This document shows positions 16,284 to 25,890 of a DNA stretch of 44,066 bases, one piece after another. Under the pieces are notes generated by a model. It had not been told where the DNA came from. It searched no databases and was given only the letters and a program-made list of their open reading frames with translations. Position numbers and translations under genes: made by a program. Origin of the DNA: CAYXDO01 sp964463485. GTDB lineage: Bacteria; Myxococcota; Kuafuiibacteriia; Kuafuiibacteriales; Kuafuiibacteriaceae. The stretch is from NCBI GenBank assembly GCA_964463485.1, contig CAYXDO010000088.1:1-44066 (forward strand), written 5' to 3'. The first letter of the stretch is position 1. Every line of letters begins with the position of its first letter.

Positions 16284-19200
16284 TCAGGCGATGTCGACCG
16301 CAAACCCTAGCTGAGCCCGGGCCTTCAGATACTCCTCACTCACCGCGTAACACAGCAAGTCCCGAATCTCGGCGTGCTGCCCGATCGCGTCCCTCGCCTC
16401 GTTCGGATTCGTAAACACCGCCTTCAGCTTGTTCTGCTTGGCGATCGCACGAATACACGTCTCGATGCTGTTGGTGACCACCAGGCCCGCGCGGTTCGCG
16501 GTCATGGCCGCGGCGCTGGTGTGTTTGGCGAAGTCGAGCCGCACCGTGCCCACGTTCGCCAGCGCATCGAGGCTCTTTCTCGCTTTCTTCGAGAGGACCC
16601 TCGTCAACCGCCGAATCATCTCGTCGAGCGCCGGCCCTTCTTTGGGCGCCGGATAATCTGCGCGCGCGAGCTTCAGCGACGCGTAAATCATCAGCTCGAT
16701 CTCCGCAGCCGGAACCGTCTGGAAAAGGTAGTGAGCGCCTTTCATCCGCTCGAGCTCTCGCCCGAGGAGAAAGTTGCTCTCGACCTCTCGCATCCGTCGC
16801 GGGACGTTGTCACCCACGACGAGCGACGGGGGGTCCGTGTATTCGACGAAAATACCCAGATCCATGCCCTGTTTTTTGGTGAGATAGAGATCGAAGGGCG
16901 GAGCGCCCAGGACTTGGGCGATCTCGTCGGCGCGCCGCTTGATCGCGAGCTCGGGCTTCTGTTTGTCCTTCGGATTCACGTCGAAGCGCCCGAGGTTGCC
17001 CGCGAAGACCTTGCCGACCTCGGGCGCGATCGACTCGAGCACGTACCGAACGACGCCGCGTTCGTCGGGGTGAGTTACGAGGTCTTCGTGCTCGTCTCTC
17101 GAGAGCTCCCCCGAGCCGACCGGAGGAACTCTGTCTTTGTACTCCTGGAAGTAGACTTCCTCCTCCTGAGTAGGCGCCCGCAGGAACACGAGGAGCTCTG
17201 AGAGTACGAAGGCTCGATCGTGTTCCTTCCGACTCGCGAAGATCTGCCGCATCGCGTGCAGGCTCTCCACCCGAAATGGGTCGAGCACGAGCAAGCGGCG
17301 ATGGATCTTGAGCGCCTCCGGCAGCGTCGACTCCGACTTGGCGTGAATTCGCGCGAGCTCCGCCAGCGCGTCCGCGTGGTTGGGGTCGACCTCGAGCGCG
17401 CGCCCGAGCTCCTCGACGGCTCTCTTCGTATCGTCGAGCTTCGACTCGTAGATGCGCGCGAGCCGAAGATGCAGCGGGATGGCGGGCGTTCGATTCTCCG
17501 GCGGGAACGCTTGCAGGTAGCCACTCGCGTCTCGCGCGAGCTCCCCCCAGCGGCCGCTCTTCTCGTACAGCTCGACCAAGCCGAGGATCGCGTCCCGATT
17601 CGTCGCATCGAGCTCGAGCGCCTTTCGGTGGGCCAGGATCCCGTTCTCGATGTCGTCGACCTTCTGCGCGTAGATCCTCCCGAGCTCCACCAAGGTCTTC
17701 ACACGCTCGGGGTTGTTTCGCTGCACGTCGGCCAGCCGCAGCAGCACGTTGATGGCCGAGGTCCAGTCGCCCGCGCCTTCATAGACGTCGGCCAGCCGCA
17801 CGAGGCTCTCCGTGTCCGTCCGATCGAGCTGGATGGCCGCCTGGAGGCACTCGACGCAGCGGACCAGATCGCGATCGTGCTCGAGGAAGATGAAGCCGAG
17901 CTCTCGGTAGATCCGCGCGAGCTCGAGGACCTCGTCCGAAGACGGCTCGGCGATCCCTGCGTAGAGCTGCGCGGAGCGCTCCAGCACTGATCGCGCGTCG
18001 CCGTAGCGCTTGGCGTCGAAGAGGATCCGACCGAGCCTCGCGAGGGCGGCCCGATTGTCCGGATCGACCGCCAAGACCTCCCGATAACGAGCCTCCGCCG
18101 TCGCCGGCTCGAGGATCTGATCCTCCTCGATGGTGGCGATGGCCATCATCAAGCCAGCACGCTCGGAGCCCGACGTGAGCTGCGCGCGCTTCTCGAGCAG
18201 CGCGATCAACGCCGGGAAGTCGGCCCGCTGCTCGTGAATGGCTCGGAGCCGCGCAAAAGCATCCGCGTGATCCGGCACCTTCTCGAGCACCGACTCGAAC
18301 GCCTCGATCGCCTTGGTGAGGTCCGCGCGTTTGTCTTGGTGAAGCACGCCCGCTTCGAAGGCGAGGTCGGCGATCCGCTTGGGGTCCGTGGTCAGCGCGA
18401 GCTCGCGCTCCAACGAATCGAGCGCGGCGTCTCCGTCACCGCGAGCCGCGGCCGCGCGTCGCGCGCCACGGAGCGCCGGCAGGTGCGTAGGATCGGCGCG
18501 GAGCGCCTTGTCGTAGTAGGTAGCGGCGACGTCGAGCTGACCAAGCCTGGTCTCTGCGATCTCGGCCGCACGGAAGGCAAAGCCGGCGAGCGCCAGCGGC
18601 GCAGTCTCGAGCGCGGCGCGGCGCTGGTACAACGCCAGCAGCCCTTCGTAGTGACGCGCCCGACGATAGGTGATCTCGAGCTCCGCGAGCGCCGCCGGAT
18701 GGCTCGGCACTGCCTCGAGCGCGGCCAGCAGGTGGGGCGCAGGGTCGCCGGCTTCCGGAGTAACGGCGGCGTGGGTCGCGCACCGAAGGTGATACGCGGC
18801 GGCTTGATCGGGATCAGAGCGCGCCGACGAGCGCTCGCCCAGCGCTGCGAGCCAAGCCTCCACATCAGCCCGAACCGCCTGAACGTCCACGAGCCAGTCG
18901 AGCGCGCTGGCATAGCCAGGCTGGGCAGCCAGCGCCGCGGAGAGCGCGGCCACCGCCTCGTCGGGCTGACTCCTCTTCGCCAACGCGACCTGCGCGACGC
19001 GCACGTGCACCGAGGCCTTGCGCTCCGGATCGGTCTCGGCCTCGGCGATGCGCAGCAAGAGCTCACTCAGCGCGTTCCATTCTCCCGCCGCGGCCTGCAA
19101 GGTCGTCAGTCCGAAGGCAGACTCCTCGCCCTGCGTGGAATCGAACGCGAAGCGATACAAATCCACCGCTCGCTCCGCGTTGCCCAACGACTCGAAGATC

Positions 19201-21401
19201 TCCGCCGCTCGGCACGCCGCACGACTCCGCGCGACGGGGTCTGCTTCGTGCGTCGCGCTCTCTGCCCAAAGGTCCGCCAGCCGCTCGCCGTTCTCCGTGA
19301 GCACATACAACCTCGAGAGCGCCGCGCGCGCGGTCGCCGACTGAGGTGTCGTCGCCAAAATCGCCTCGTGCGCGGCGATCGCCGTCGCTGGGTCGTTGAG
19401 CCGCTCCTCGCTGATCCGCGCGATCTCTTCCTCCGCAAACCGACGATCGGTGAGCGACGTCGACATGTCCCGACTGCGTTCCAGCAACGCGAGCAGGTCG
19501 GTCCAGCGACCCGTGGATCTCAGAATCCGCCCGAGCGAATCGAGCGCAGCACGATACCCAGGCTTGGCCGCGAGCGCCCGCCCGTAGCAGCCGATCGCAC
19601 CCTCGACGTCCGCGATCCGCTGCTCCGCCAACTGGCCTCGTCGGTGCGCGATACGCGCGAGCTCTTCGCCCGAGGACAGCGCCTCGAGCGTCCCGTAGGC
19701 CTCATAGGCCGCGGCGTGCGCGCCACGGCGCTCGAGGATCCGCACCAACTCCATCACCGCGGGCCGATCGTCAGGTCGAAGCTCGAGCGCCCGGCGCAGA
19801 TAACGCTCGGCCCCTTCCAAGTCGGAGAGGTGGTCTTCGGCCACCACCGCCGCACGCAGCAAGAGCTCGATCTGCGCGTCAACGCGGTCTTCCAGCGCCA
19901 CCCTTCGATCGAGGATCGAGAGCACCGCGGCCCAACGCCCGCGCGATTGTTCGATGCGGCCCAGCCACGAAAGCGCGTGGCGGTCCGTCGGCGACAGCTC
20001 GAGCAGCCGCTCGAGCGCCGAGGCCGCGCCGTCCAAGTCGTCCAAGCGCAAATCACGAAGGTCCGCGAGCTCCAGGAGGCGCTGGATCTTTGCGTCCGGC
20101 TCCAACGAAGCGAGCGTTGCATCGACTCGCTCGGCCAGCTCCTTCCAGCGACCCGCTGATGCCAACGCCCGCTCGAGCCGCGCCGGCGCGACCGGATCAT
20201 TGGGCGCCAAGACGATCGCCTCTTCGTAAGCCGCAATGGACCCGGCCAGATCACCGAGGCGCTCCTCGAGAATTCGCCCGAGCCTCATCAGCTCCCGCGC
20301 ACGCTCGGCTTGCGGGACTAAGTCCAGCTCGGCACGCAAGACCTTGGCTACGTCGTTCCATTTTTCGTTTTCGGCGTAGAGTGCCTCCATCTCGCGCAGG
20401 AGCCCGGCGTTGTTGGGGTCGAGCTCGAACGCGCGAAGGAACGCGAGAATCGCCTTGTCCGGCGCGTGAAGGCGCTCGTTCTGAATACGTGCCGCGGCCG
20501 CGAGCAACGCAGCGGCCCGCGGACGCGGGGAGATGTCGGCGGCCCGCTCGAGCACGCCCGTGAGGGCCTCCCATTGGCTCGCGCTCGCATAAAGCCGGCG
20601 CAAAGACTCGAGGGCCACGACGGAGCTCCCGTCGAGCTCCAGCACGGCCTGCCAGTGCTCGGCCGCCCGCTGCGGGTCGTCGAGAAACAAGTCGGCGATG
20701 TCGGCCGCGCGACCGAGGAGCCTGATGCGGTCAGGCCTCGACGGCGTCGCGCTCGCGGTCGAAACGACGAGCCCGTGGAGCGCCGCAAAGTCCCGCCGCT
20801 CCATGTAGATGCGCTCGAGCCCGTCGAGCGCCACGGCCTCGAGAGGCGAAGCGCTCAGGGCGTCCGTGTAGAGCTTCTCGGCGTCCTTCGCCGAACTGAG
20901 CCGGTGCTCCAACAGCAACCCCAACTCCGAGCTGAGGCGCGCACGCCGAACCATGTCGAGCTCCGCGTCCAATTGAGCGCGAAGGATCTGGCCGACCATC
21001 TGCCAGTTGCCGACCTCCGAAAAGAGCCTTCGGGAAGCGTGCAAGATGTTCGGGTCCTTGGGAGAGAGCTGAAAGGCGCGCTGATAACACATCGCCGCGT
21101 TGCGCTGCTTGCCGAGCGCTTCTTCCCAAAGGCGACCCGTCTCCAGATAAAGCGGCGCCGCCTTGGGTTCGCGGCCCATCGCTTTGGCTTCCTGCTCGTA
21201 GCGAGTGATCAGCGCATTGGCCGCGTCCAGTTGGTCTTTGGGCAGCTCGGTCTTCGAGGGCAGGGAACTTTGAAGCTCGCCATTGGTCGCCCCAGGCGCG
21301 GTCGCTACCGCGGGCAAGGGCGGGAGATCTTCCGAAACGCTAACTGGCCTGGCGAGCGGTTCAGCGGCGTTCGGCGCGACTTCCACGTCCCCAGCGGGCA
21401 T
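16284..21401 (-). CDS. Giant tetratricopeptide-repeat protein
   Basis: 1705 residues. There is no signal peptide; a Pro/Ala-rich head (1-60) is followed by TPR units from about residue 60 to 1330, with the pattern W/Y...LG.IY......A..A...AL..DP recurring (for example AAMCYQRAFQLSPKDPN, ILAFLRAFELDPNNAG, GILAHRKALELDATNRD). The last ~350 residues are a distinct alpha-helical domain with HEDLVTHPDERGVVRYVLES and DYPAPKEGPALDEMIRRLTR, seen at the end of similar myxobacterial proteins. It is probably a cytoplasmic scaffold; the partner is unknown. The ATG has a strong AGGAGG (21406-21411) upstream. It lies 54 bp after the small secreted-protein gene and 50 bp before the AsmA-like gene, so it is likely co-transcribed. 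Confidence 0.85.
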   Translation of the reverse strand: MPAGDVEVAPNAAEPLARPVSVSEDLPPLPAVATAPGATNGELQSSLPSKTELPKDQLDAANALITRYEQEAKAMGREPKAAPLYLETGRLWEEALGKQRNAAMCYQRAFQLSPKDPNILHASRRLFSEVGNWQMVGQILRAQLDAELDMVRRARLSSELGLLLEHRLSSAKDAEKLYTDALSASPLEAVALDGLERIYMERRDFAALHGLVVSTASATPSRPDRIRLLGRAADIADLFLDDPQRAAEHWQAVLELDGSSVVALESLRRLYASASQWEALTGVLERAADISPRPRAAALLAAAARIQNERLHAPDKAILAFLRAFELDPNNAGLLREMEALYAENEKWNDVAKVLRAELDLVPQAERARELMRLGRILEERLGDLAGSIAAYEEAIVLAPNDPVAPARLERALASAGRWKELAERVDATLASLEPDAKIQRLLELADLRDLRLDDLDGAASALERLLELSPTDRHALSWLGRIEQSRGRWAAVLSILDRRVALEDRVDAQIELLLRAAVVAEDHLSDLEGAERYLRRALELRPDDRPAVMELVRILERRGAHAAAYEAYGTLEALSSGEELARIAHRRGQLAEQRIADVEGAIGCYGRALAAKPGYRAALDSLGRILRSTGRWTDLLALLERSRDMSTSLTDRRFAEEEIARISEERLNDPATAIAAHEAILATTPQSATARAALSRLYVLTENGERLADLWAESATHEADPVARSRAACRAAEIFESLGNAERAVDLYRFAFDSTQGEESAFGLTTLQAAAGEWNALSELLLRIAEAETDPERKASVHVRVAQVALAKRSQPDEAVAALSAALAAQPGYASALDWLVDVQAVRADVEAWLAALGERSSARSDPDQAAAYHLRCATHAAVTPEAGDPAPHLLAALEAVPSHPAALAELEITYRRARHYEGLLALYQRRAALETAPLALAGFAFRAAEIAETRLGQLDVAATYYDKALRADPTHLPALRGARRAAAARGDGDAALDSLERELALTTDPKRIADLAFEAGVLHQDKRADLTKAIEAFESVLEKVPDHADAFARLRAIHEQRADFPALIALLEKRAQLTSGSERAGLMMAIATIEEDQILEPATAEARYREVLAVDPDNRAALARLGRILFDAKRYGDARSVLERSAQLYAGIAEPSSDEVLELARIYRELGFIFLEHDRDLVRCVECLQAAIQLDRTDTESLVRLADVYEGAGDWTSAINVLLRLADVQRNNPERVKTLVELGRIYAQKVDDIENGILAHRKALELDATNRDAILGLVELYEKSGRWGELARDASGYLQAFPPENRTPAIPLHLRLARIYESKLDDTKRAVEELGRALEVDPNHADALAELARIHAKSESTLPEALKIHRRLLVLDPFRVESLHAMRQIFASRKEHDRAFVLSELLVFLRAPTQEEEVYFQEYKDRVPPVGSGELSRDEHEDLVTHPDERGVVRYVLESIAPEVGKVFAGNLGRFDVNPKDKQKPELAIKRRADEIAQVLGAPPFDLYLTKKQGMDLGIFVEYTDPPSLVVGDNVPRRMREVESNFLLGRELERMKGAHYLFQTVPAAEIELMIYASLKLARADYPAPKEGPALDEMIRRLTRVLSKKARKSLDALANVGTVRLDFAKHTSAAAMTANRAGLVVTNSIETCIRAIAKQNKLKAVFTNPNEARDAIGQHAEIRDLLCYAVSEEYLKARAQLGFAVDIA

Positions 21402-21455
21402 GCGGCCTCCTGTACCATGTGACCGCAGGCAGGTCGAGCCGTCAGGCCGGACAGA

Positions 21456-21932
21456 TCAGCGCGTCGTCGAAGTCCTCGTCGCGGTCACGACGGGCTTCTG
21501 GCGCAGAGCAAAGCGGGCCTCGGGGCTTCGAACGACGGCGGCCAGGACGACCGCACCCTCCCGCGCCACCGACACCTGCACCTGTCCGTCGGCCCGAAGC
21601 CACTTCTCCCGCAGGATCCCCGCCGGGATGCGCGCAAACAGCCCGGATCCGCCGTGGCCCTCCAAAATCGTGAACAAGGCCGACTCGCCCAGGGGTTCGC
21701 CGCCGAGCCCTCGATACGTCAGATGAATGGCGAGACCCCCGAGGGACTGCTCAGCGTATCGTACGAGGATCGACATCCCTCGAGCCTCGTAGCGCGACCC
21801 CAGACCGGTCACTTCGACCGGTGCACCATAACGCGCCCCAAGCTGCTGTGAGGTCGCGCCCAGATCGTCGGCCCGCGCCGTCGCCGATCCCAAAACCCAA
21901 AGCGCGACCGCGTATCCCAGCTTCCAGCTCAT
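21456..21932 (-). CDS. Small secreted protein of unknown function
   Basis: 158 residues. The signal peptide is clear (SWKLGYAVALWVLGSATARA, cleavage near ADD). The mature part contains YGAPVEVTGLGSRYEARGMS and LGGLAIHLTYRG and lacks cysteines and membrane segments, so it should be a soluble periplasmic or exported protein. I do not recognise the family. Its ATG overlaps the stop of the thioredoxin-like gene as ATGA, which ties it to that protein and to the ABC exporter upstream. Confidence 0.7.
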   Translation of the reverse strand: MSWKLGYAVALWVLGSATARADDLGATSQQLGARYGAPVEVTGLGSRYEARGMSILVRYAEQSLGGLAIHLTYRGLGGEPLGESALFTILEGHGGSGLFARIPAGILREKWLRADGQVQVSVAREGAVVLAAVVRSPEARFALRQKPVVTATRTSTTR

Positions 21933-22492
21933 CGCGGCCGAGCCCTGTGGAGACTCCGCGCCAGGAGACTCCGCGCCAACGCCTTTGCCGCCCCCGCCTC
22001 GAACCCAGCACGGCTCGACGACACCGCCCCGTCTGCGCCCACCGCGACCAACGCCGGCAACATGTCCACGCGGTATCGGCGGGAGACGATGCCGTAGCGA
22101 TCCGAAAGCAGCGGCATCGAGAGCTTCAGCTCGCGCGCGATGCGCTCCATCTTCGCGACACCCTCCGCGTCCGTGTCCACACCCACCGCCACCACCAGGA
22201 TCTCCGCTTTGGCCAACTCCTCGCGCATCGCCTCGAGCTCGAGCAACTCCGCCTTGCAGGGCTCGCAGAAAGACGCCGAGAACGCGATCAACACGGCGCT
22301 CTTCTTGCTCGTCGGCGCCGCCCCTACGTGCTGCTTCATCGAGAAAGACTCGACCTTGGCTACGTCGGCGTTCACCACTTTCAGCACGAACGCCGGAGCC
22401 ACCTCGCCCGGCCGAAGCAGCTCCGCGCCTGCGGACGGCGCTGCCATCACGAGCGCGCTCCCAAAGGCGAGGGTCATGAAACGCACCCCCAT
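21929..22492 (-). CDS. TlpA/ResA-like periplasmic thioredoxin-fold protein
   Basis: 187 residues with a signal peptide ending near APSAGA. The AhpC/TSA-Redoxin fold starts LLRPGEVAPAFVLKVV; the redox motif is SFCEPC (Cys76, Cys79), and a cis-proline region appears as VDMLPALVAVG. TlpA/ResA proteins reduce disulphides in the periplasm, often for cytochrome c maturation, but a CEPC motif can also serve other thiol targets. In this window the haem-attachment use is tempting because of the 46 CxxCH-type sites further on, yet the gene is 16 kb away and in another operon, so this is only a thought. It starts 3 bp after the ABC gene and overlaps the next gene. Confidence 0.85.
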   Translation of the reverse strand: MGVRFMTLAFGSALVMAAPSAGAELLRPGEVAPAFVLKVVNADVAKVESFSMKQHVGAAPTSKKSAVLIAFSASFCEPCKAELLELEAMREELAKAEILVVAVGVDTDAEGVAKMERIARELKLSMPLLSDRYGIVSRRYRVDMLPALVAVGADGAVSSSRAGFEAGAAKALARSLLARSLHRARPR

Positions 22493-22495
22493 GCA

Positions 22496-24394
22496 CTAGT
22501 CCGATGGTCCGGCCGCGTCGAGCCCATGATGTCGATCCCGTCCGCCCGCGAGCCCACTCGACTGAAGCTCGAACCACTGAGCGTAACGACCCTTCTTCGA
22601 CATCAGCTCGTCGTGCGTGCCCAGCTCCACGACGTGGCCCTCCTCCAACACCAAGATTCGATCGGCCATTCGAACCGTTCCGAAGCGGTGCGAGATCAGG
22701 ACCGTCGTCTTGCCAGCGGCGAGCTGACCGAAACGCAAAAACAGCGCGTGCTCCGCCTCCGCATCCAGCGACGCAGAAGGCTCGTCCAAGATCAGAATCT
22801 CGGCGTCCCGCGCGAACGCCCGCGACACCGCGATCTTCTGCCACTGCCCCCCAGAGACCTCCACACCTCCCTCGAACCAACGTCCGAGCTGCGTGTCGAA
22901 GCCCGAAGGCAGGCCCTTGATCATCTCGAACGCCCCGCCCCGCGTCGCCGCCCGCTCGACCATGCCGCGGTCGTCGACCAACTCGACATTGCCGATCGCG
23001 ATGTTGTCGTGCGCCGAAAATTGGTAGCGACCGAAATCCTGCATCACCGCGGAGATCCGGCTCGACAAATCGTCCCGGTCAATCTCCGAAAGCGGGATTC
23101 CGTCGAGGGTGATTCGGCCGCTCGTGGGCGCGTAAAGGCCCGTGAGCAGCTTGACCAGGGTCGTCTTCCCCGCTCCGTTCGGGCCCACGATCGCCAAACT
23201 CTCAGTCGGACCGATCTCGAGACTCACGTCCGACAAAGCGTCCTCACCGCGACCCGGGTAGCGAAAGCTCACGTGCTCCAAACGGAAGCCCGTTCGCTCG
23301 GCCCGCTCGGAGAGCCTTCGCGTCCCGCGGTGTCCACGAACCGGCATCGACAGGAAATCGAAGAGGTTCGACATGAACAGAGCGTCCTCGTAGATCGACC
23401 CGACGCCCGTCAGAATCGAGCGCACCGAGTTCTGGCCCTGCCGAAAGATCGCGAGATAAAAAGTCATCGCGCCCAAAGTCTGGTTCCCGGTCACCGTCTG
23501 TTCTACGACCAGCGCGTAACACGCATACACACCAAGCGTCGTGAGCGTGCCGAGCAAGAAACCGACGAGCGCGCTGCGAATGGCCAGCGCGCGCTCCTCC
23601 TTCAGCAGCTTCTCATACAGCTGCCGAAAGCGAGCCAGCAGCATCGGTCCAAAGCCGAACAACGTGACCTCCTTGAAGGTCACGTCCCGCGTAAGCAGGG
23701 CCTCGTAGTAGCGGAGCTTGCGGCCTTCCGGCGCCCGCCACGTCAATAGCTCGAAGGCCTGCTTGGAATACTTGGCCTCCCCGATGACGGCCGGAATCGA
23801 CGAAGCGACCAGCAGCACCAACAACCGATAATCGAAGGCGATCAACGCCACGCCGAACGACGAGATCGTCAAGATGTCGCGGCCGATCTGTACGCTGCTA
23901 CGAAAGAGCCCGAGCGGCCGAGACCCCGCCTCCCGACGAGCGTTGTTCATTCGGTCGTACGTCGATGGCGTCTCGAAATCCGTCAGGTCGAGCGACATCG
24001 CCTTCACCAGGATTCGATCCGCGAGATAGTGCCCGAGCCGCGCGCCCAGGATCGACTGGCACAACCGCGAAGCCCGAGCGATCAACGCCGCGCCGATCAT
24101 CAGCGCGCACTCGATGCCGACGAGCCGAAGCACCACCTCGCGCGATCCTTGGCCCTGCGACGCCGCCACCACCGCGTCGATCAACAGCTTGCCAACCCAG
24201 GCGATCGCGAGCGGCAACAGCGCGCCGCCCACCGCCAGCATGAGGTCCGCGCCCGCGCTGAGGCGGTCCGCTTGCACGATGAGCCGTAGACTCTTGGGGA
24301 TCTGGGACGCCGCTTTTCGGATGTTCGCCGCGTCGACGGGATTGTCGCCAGGAGGACGATGACTTGGATGCGGTCTCGCCACGCGCTCCGCCAC
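22496..24394 (-). CDS. ABC exporter (fused membrane and ATPase domains), peptide-exporter type
   Basis: 632 residues from a GTG. Six membrane helices lie between about 45 and 345, followed by the ATPase domain: Walker A GPNGAGKT (404-411), signature VSGGQWQKIAVSRA (513-526), Walker B ILILDEP (533-539) and H-loop His569. The Gln-Trp in the signature is frequent in exporters of lantibiotics and other peptides, but there is no peptidase C39 domain, so cargo would have to be leaderless or processed elsewhere. It is preceded by a small unknown ORF (28 bp) and followed by a thioredoxin-like protein (3 bp). Cargo could be a peptide or a lipid; the sequence does not decide. Confidence 0.9.
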   Translation of the reverse strand: MAERVARPHPSHRPPGDNPVDAANIRKAASQIPKSLRLIVQADRLSAGADLMLAVGGALLPLAIAWVGKLLIDAVVAASQGQGSREVVLRLVGIECALMIGAALIARASRLCQSILGARLGHYLADRILVKAMSLDLTDFETPSTYDRMNNARREAGSRPLGLFRSSVQIGRDILTISSFGVALIAFDYRLLVLLVASSIPAVIGEAKYSKQAFELLTWRAPEGRKLRYYEALLTRDVTFKEVTLFGFGPMLLARFRQLYEKLLKEERALAIRSALVGFLLGTLTTLGVYACYALVVEQTVTGNQTLGAMTFYLAIFRQGQNSVRSILTGVGSIYEDALFMSNLFDFLSMPVRGHRGTRRLSERAERTGFRLEHVSFRYPGRGEDALSDVSLEIGPTESLAIVGPNGAGKTTLVKLLTGLYAPTSGRITLDGIPLSEIDRDDLSSRISAVMQDFGRYQFSAHDNIAIGNVELVDDRGMVERAATRGGAFEMIKGLPSGFDTQLGRWFEGGVEVSGGQWQKIAVSRAFARDAEILILDEPSASLDAEAEHALFLRFGQLAAGKTTVLISHRFGTVRMADRILVLEEGHVVELGTHDELMSKKGRYAQWFELQSSGLAGGRDRHHGLDAAGPSD

Positions 24395-24422
24395 GGAGCG
24401 ACTCGGGAAGGTTCAGGTCAAG

Positions 24423-24890
24423 TCACACGACGCGGCCGCCAAAACCCATGGCGCTTCGGCCGCCACGCTGCGTCTCCTCGAACTCCGCAGCCGACTGGAA
24501 CGCCATCTTCAAACGCTCCCATCCCGACTTGGCTTGCTCGAAACGAGGCGCTGTCGCTACGGACGCTTGCTTGTGGGCCGCACCATCGACTTCGACCGAC
24601 CCGCGAGCCGCCTGGCCACCCGCACGCTTGCCCGAAGTAAACGACTGCCAAGAAGACTGATTGCCCGACTCCCACGCAGACCCGATGTGCCGCTGCAGCG
24701 CTTCCTGCCGCGCCCAACCATCTCGAGCGTTCGGGTCCTGCTGCCCAATGCCGATCGAAGTCTTGGGAATTTCACGCGTAGAACCGGGCTGAATGTTGGC
24801 TTTGTGTGCTTCCGAATGGAGCTCGATGCGTCGGTGGTCTAGGGGAATCGCCGCATTGATGGAAGGAGATGCCGCCACAAACGAGATCAT
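24423..24890 (-). CDS. Small protein of unknown function upstream of the ABC exporter
   Basis: 155 residues from the ATG at 24890. It is hydrophilic with no signal peptide and few cysteines; the middle contains EIPKTSIGIGQQDPNARDGW and the tail QRGGRSAMGFGGRVV. The frame is open for longer upstream, but that part runs into the REP-like repeats and looks non-coding. There is no strong ribosome site. It could be an exporter-linked substrate or an accessory protein, or a chance ORF; codon use is only moderately gene-like. Confidence 0.4.
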   Translation of the reverse strand: MISFVAASPSINAAIPLDHRRIELHSEAHKANIQPGSTREIPKTSIGIGQQDPNARDGWARQEALQRHIGSAWESGNQSSWQSFTSGKRAGGQAARGSVEVDGAAHKQASVATAPRFEQAKSGWERLKMAFQSAAEFEETQRGGRSAMGFGGRVV

Positions 24891-24953
24891 CGGCGGCACG
24901 TCGACCGAGTTGCGTGGATCATTCGTAAGCGTGCCCGTAGCAGTTCCCCGACG

Positions 24954-25058
24954 GACCGATACCTGAAACCGAGCGAAGCGAGGTTTCGCACACGAGCAAC
25001 GTCTCGGTGCCGCCCGCGAAGGACTGACACCTGAAACCGAGCGAAGCGAGGTTTCGCA
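24954..25058. repeat. REP-like element, two copies of a palindromic 28-mer
   Basis: CTGAAACCGAGCGAAGCGAG followed by GTTTCGCA occurs at 24963-24990 and 25031-25058, 68 bp apart. Each copy can fold: GAAACC pairs with GGTTTC around GAGCGAAGCGAG. They sit between the convergent-facing ends of two operon regions and may protect transcripts or act as REP elements. Confidence 0.7.
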
Positions 25059-25135
25059 TCGTGCCCGTGCCCGACCCAATTCCCCAATGGAGCACCAGCC
25101 GGGCGGTCCAGCGCACCGGGCTTCTTTTCTTCAAG

Positions 25136-25873
25136 CTACGAGGGCGGGCGCTTTCGATCGATCCATGAGCTCAAGAATCGGCTCAATTCAGCGGAATCAA
25201 AAGGCTTTTCGAAGAATCGCACGTTCGATCCGGCGGCAGGGACCATCTTTTCATAACCCGACACCACGGCCGTGGGCACCGCGGAGGGCTTGCCGTGCTC
25301 CTCCACGAACGCGACCCCATTCCCGTCCGGCAGCCGCACGTCGACCACCGCACCATCGAGCTTCACGCTCTCGGCAATCTTACGAGCCTGCGCAATCGTC
25401 GTGGCGAGCATCGGCAGGCACCCACCAAGCGCCGAAATGAGCTCCGACAGGTTCGCCCGAAGCTCGACATCGTCCTCCAATACCAAGACCCGCGCCCGCG
25501 GCGCCCGCGCCAGGTCGACCAGCTCGAACAGCCGATCGAGCGGGATCGGCTTGGCCAATACATCGAGCGGACCGGTCGCCCGAATCTCCGCCAAGGCCGC
25601 TTCGTTCGCATACGCGGTCATGACTATGGTTGTGATCTCAGGCCGCGCCGACCGAAGCTGTCGGAGCAACTCGGCGCCGCCCATCCCAGGCATCTTCATG
25701 TCCGTGATGACGAGTGACACCTCGTTCTCCGAGAATACCGTGAGCGCCTCTCTTCCGTTGCGCGCCGTCAGCACCGGGATCCCTTCTCCCACGAGGATTT
25801 GCTCGATGTTGTCGAGCAAGTCGACGTTGTCGTCGACGACGAGCACCGCGCCACGCACGAGTTCAGCTTTCAT
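25136..25873 (-). CDS. Response regulator with two receiver domains, no output domain
   Basis: 245 residues from the ATG at 25873, preceded by GGAGGT at 25881-25886. Receiver 1 has the acidic pair at 14-15, phospho-acceptor Asp58 (ITDMKMPG), Thr86 and Lys108. Receiver 2 has the acidic cluster EDD (133-135), Asp178 (VVDVRLPDG) and Lys223. There is no DNA-binding or enzymatic domain, so it must act by binding a protein or as a phosphorelay node. It lies 17 bp after the histidine kinase gene on the same strand and is surely its partner. Output could pass to another protein elsewhere in the genome. Confidence 0.92.
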   Translation of the reverse strand: MKAELVRGAVLVVDDNVDLLDNIEQILVGEGIPVLTARNGREALTVFSENEVSLVITDMKMPGMGGAELLRQLRSARPEITTIVMTAYANEAALAEIRATGPLDVLAKPIPLDRLFELVDLARAPRARVLVLEDDVELRANLSELISALGGCLPMLATTIAQARKIAESVKLDGAVVDVRLPDGNGVAFVEEHGKPSAVPTAVVSGYEKMVPAAGSNVRFFEKPFDSAELSRFLSSWIDRKRPPS

Positions 25874-25890
25874 CGACCTCACCTCCGGGC

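Noticed and set aside
12454..16314. Plus-strand ORFs of 448-735 residues opposite the AsmA-like gene
   Set aside because: They are antisense shadows produced by high-GC codon use; composition is Arg/Glu/His-rich low complexity without motifs.
18234..20159. 641-residue plus-strand ORF opposite the TPR gene
   Set aside because: Antisense shadow of the TPR repeats; the minus strand has clear TPR consensus.
21821..23749. 642-residue plus-strand ORF opposite the ABC exporter
   Set aside because: Antisense of a gene with full Walker and signature motifs.
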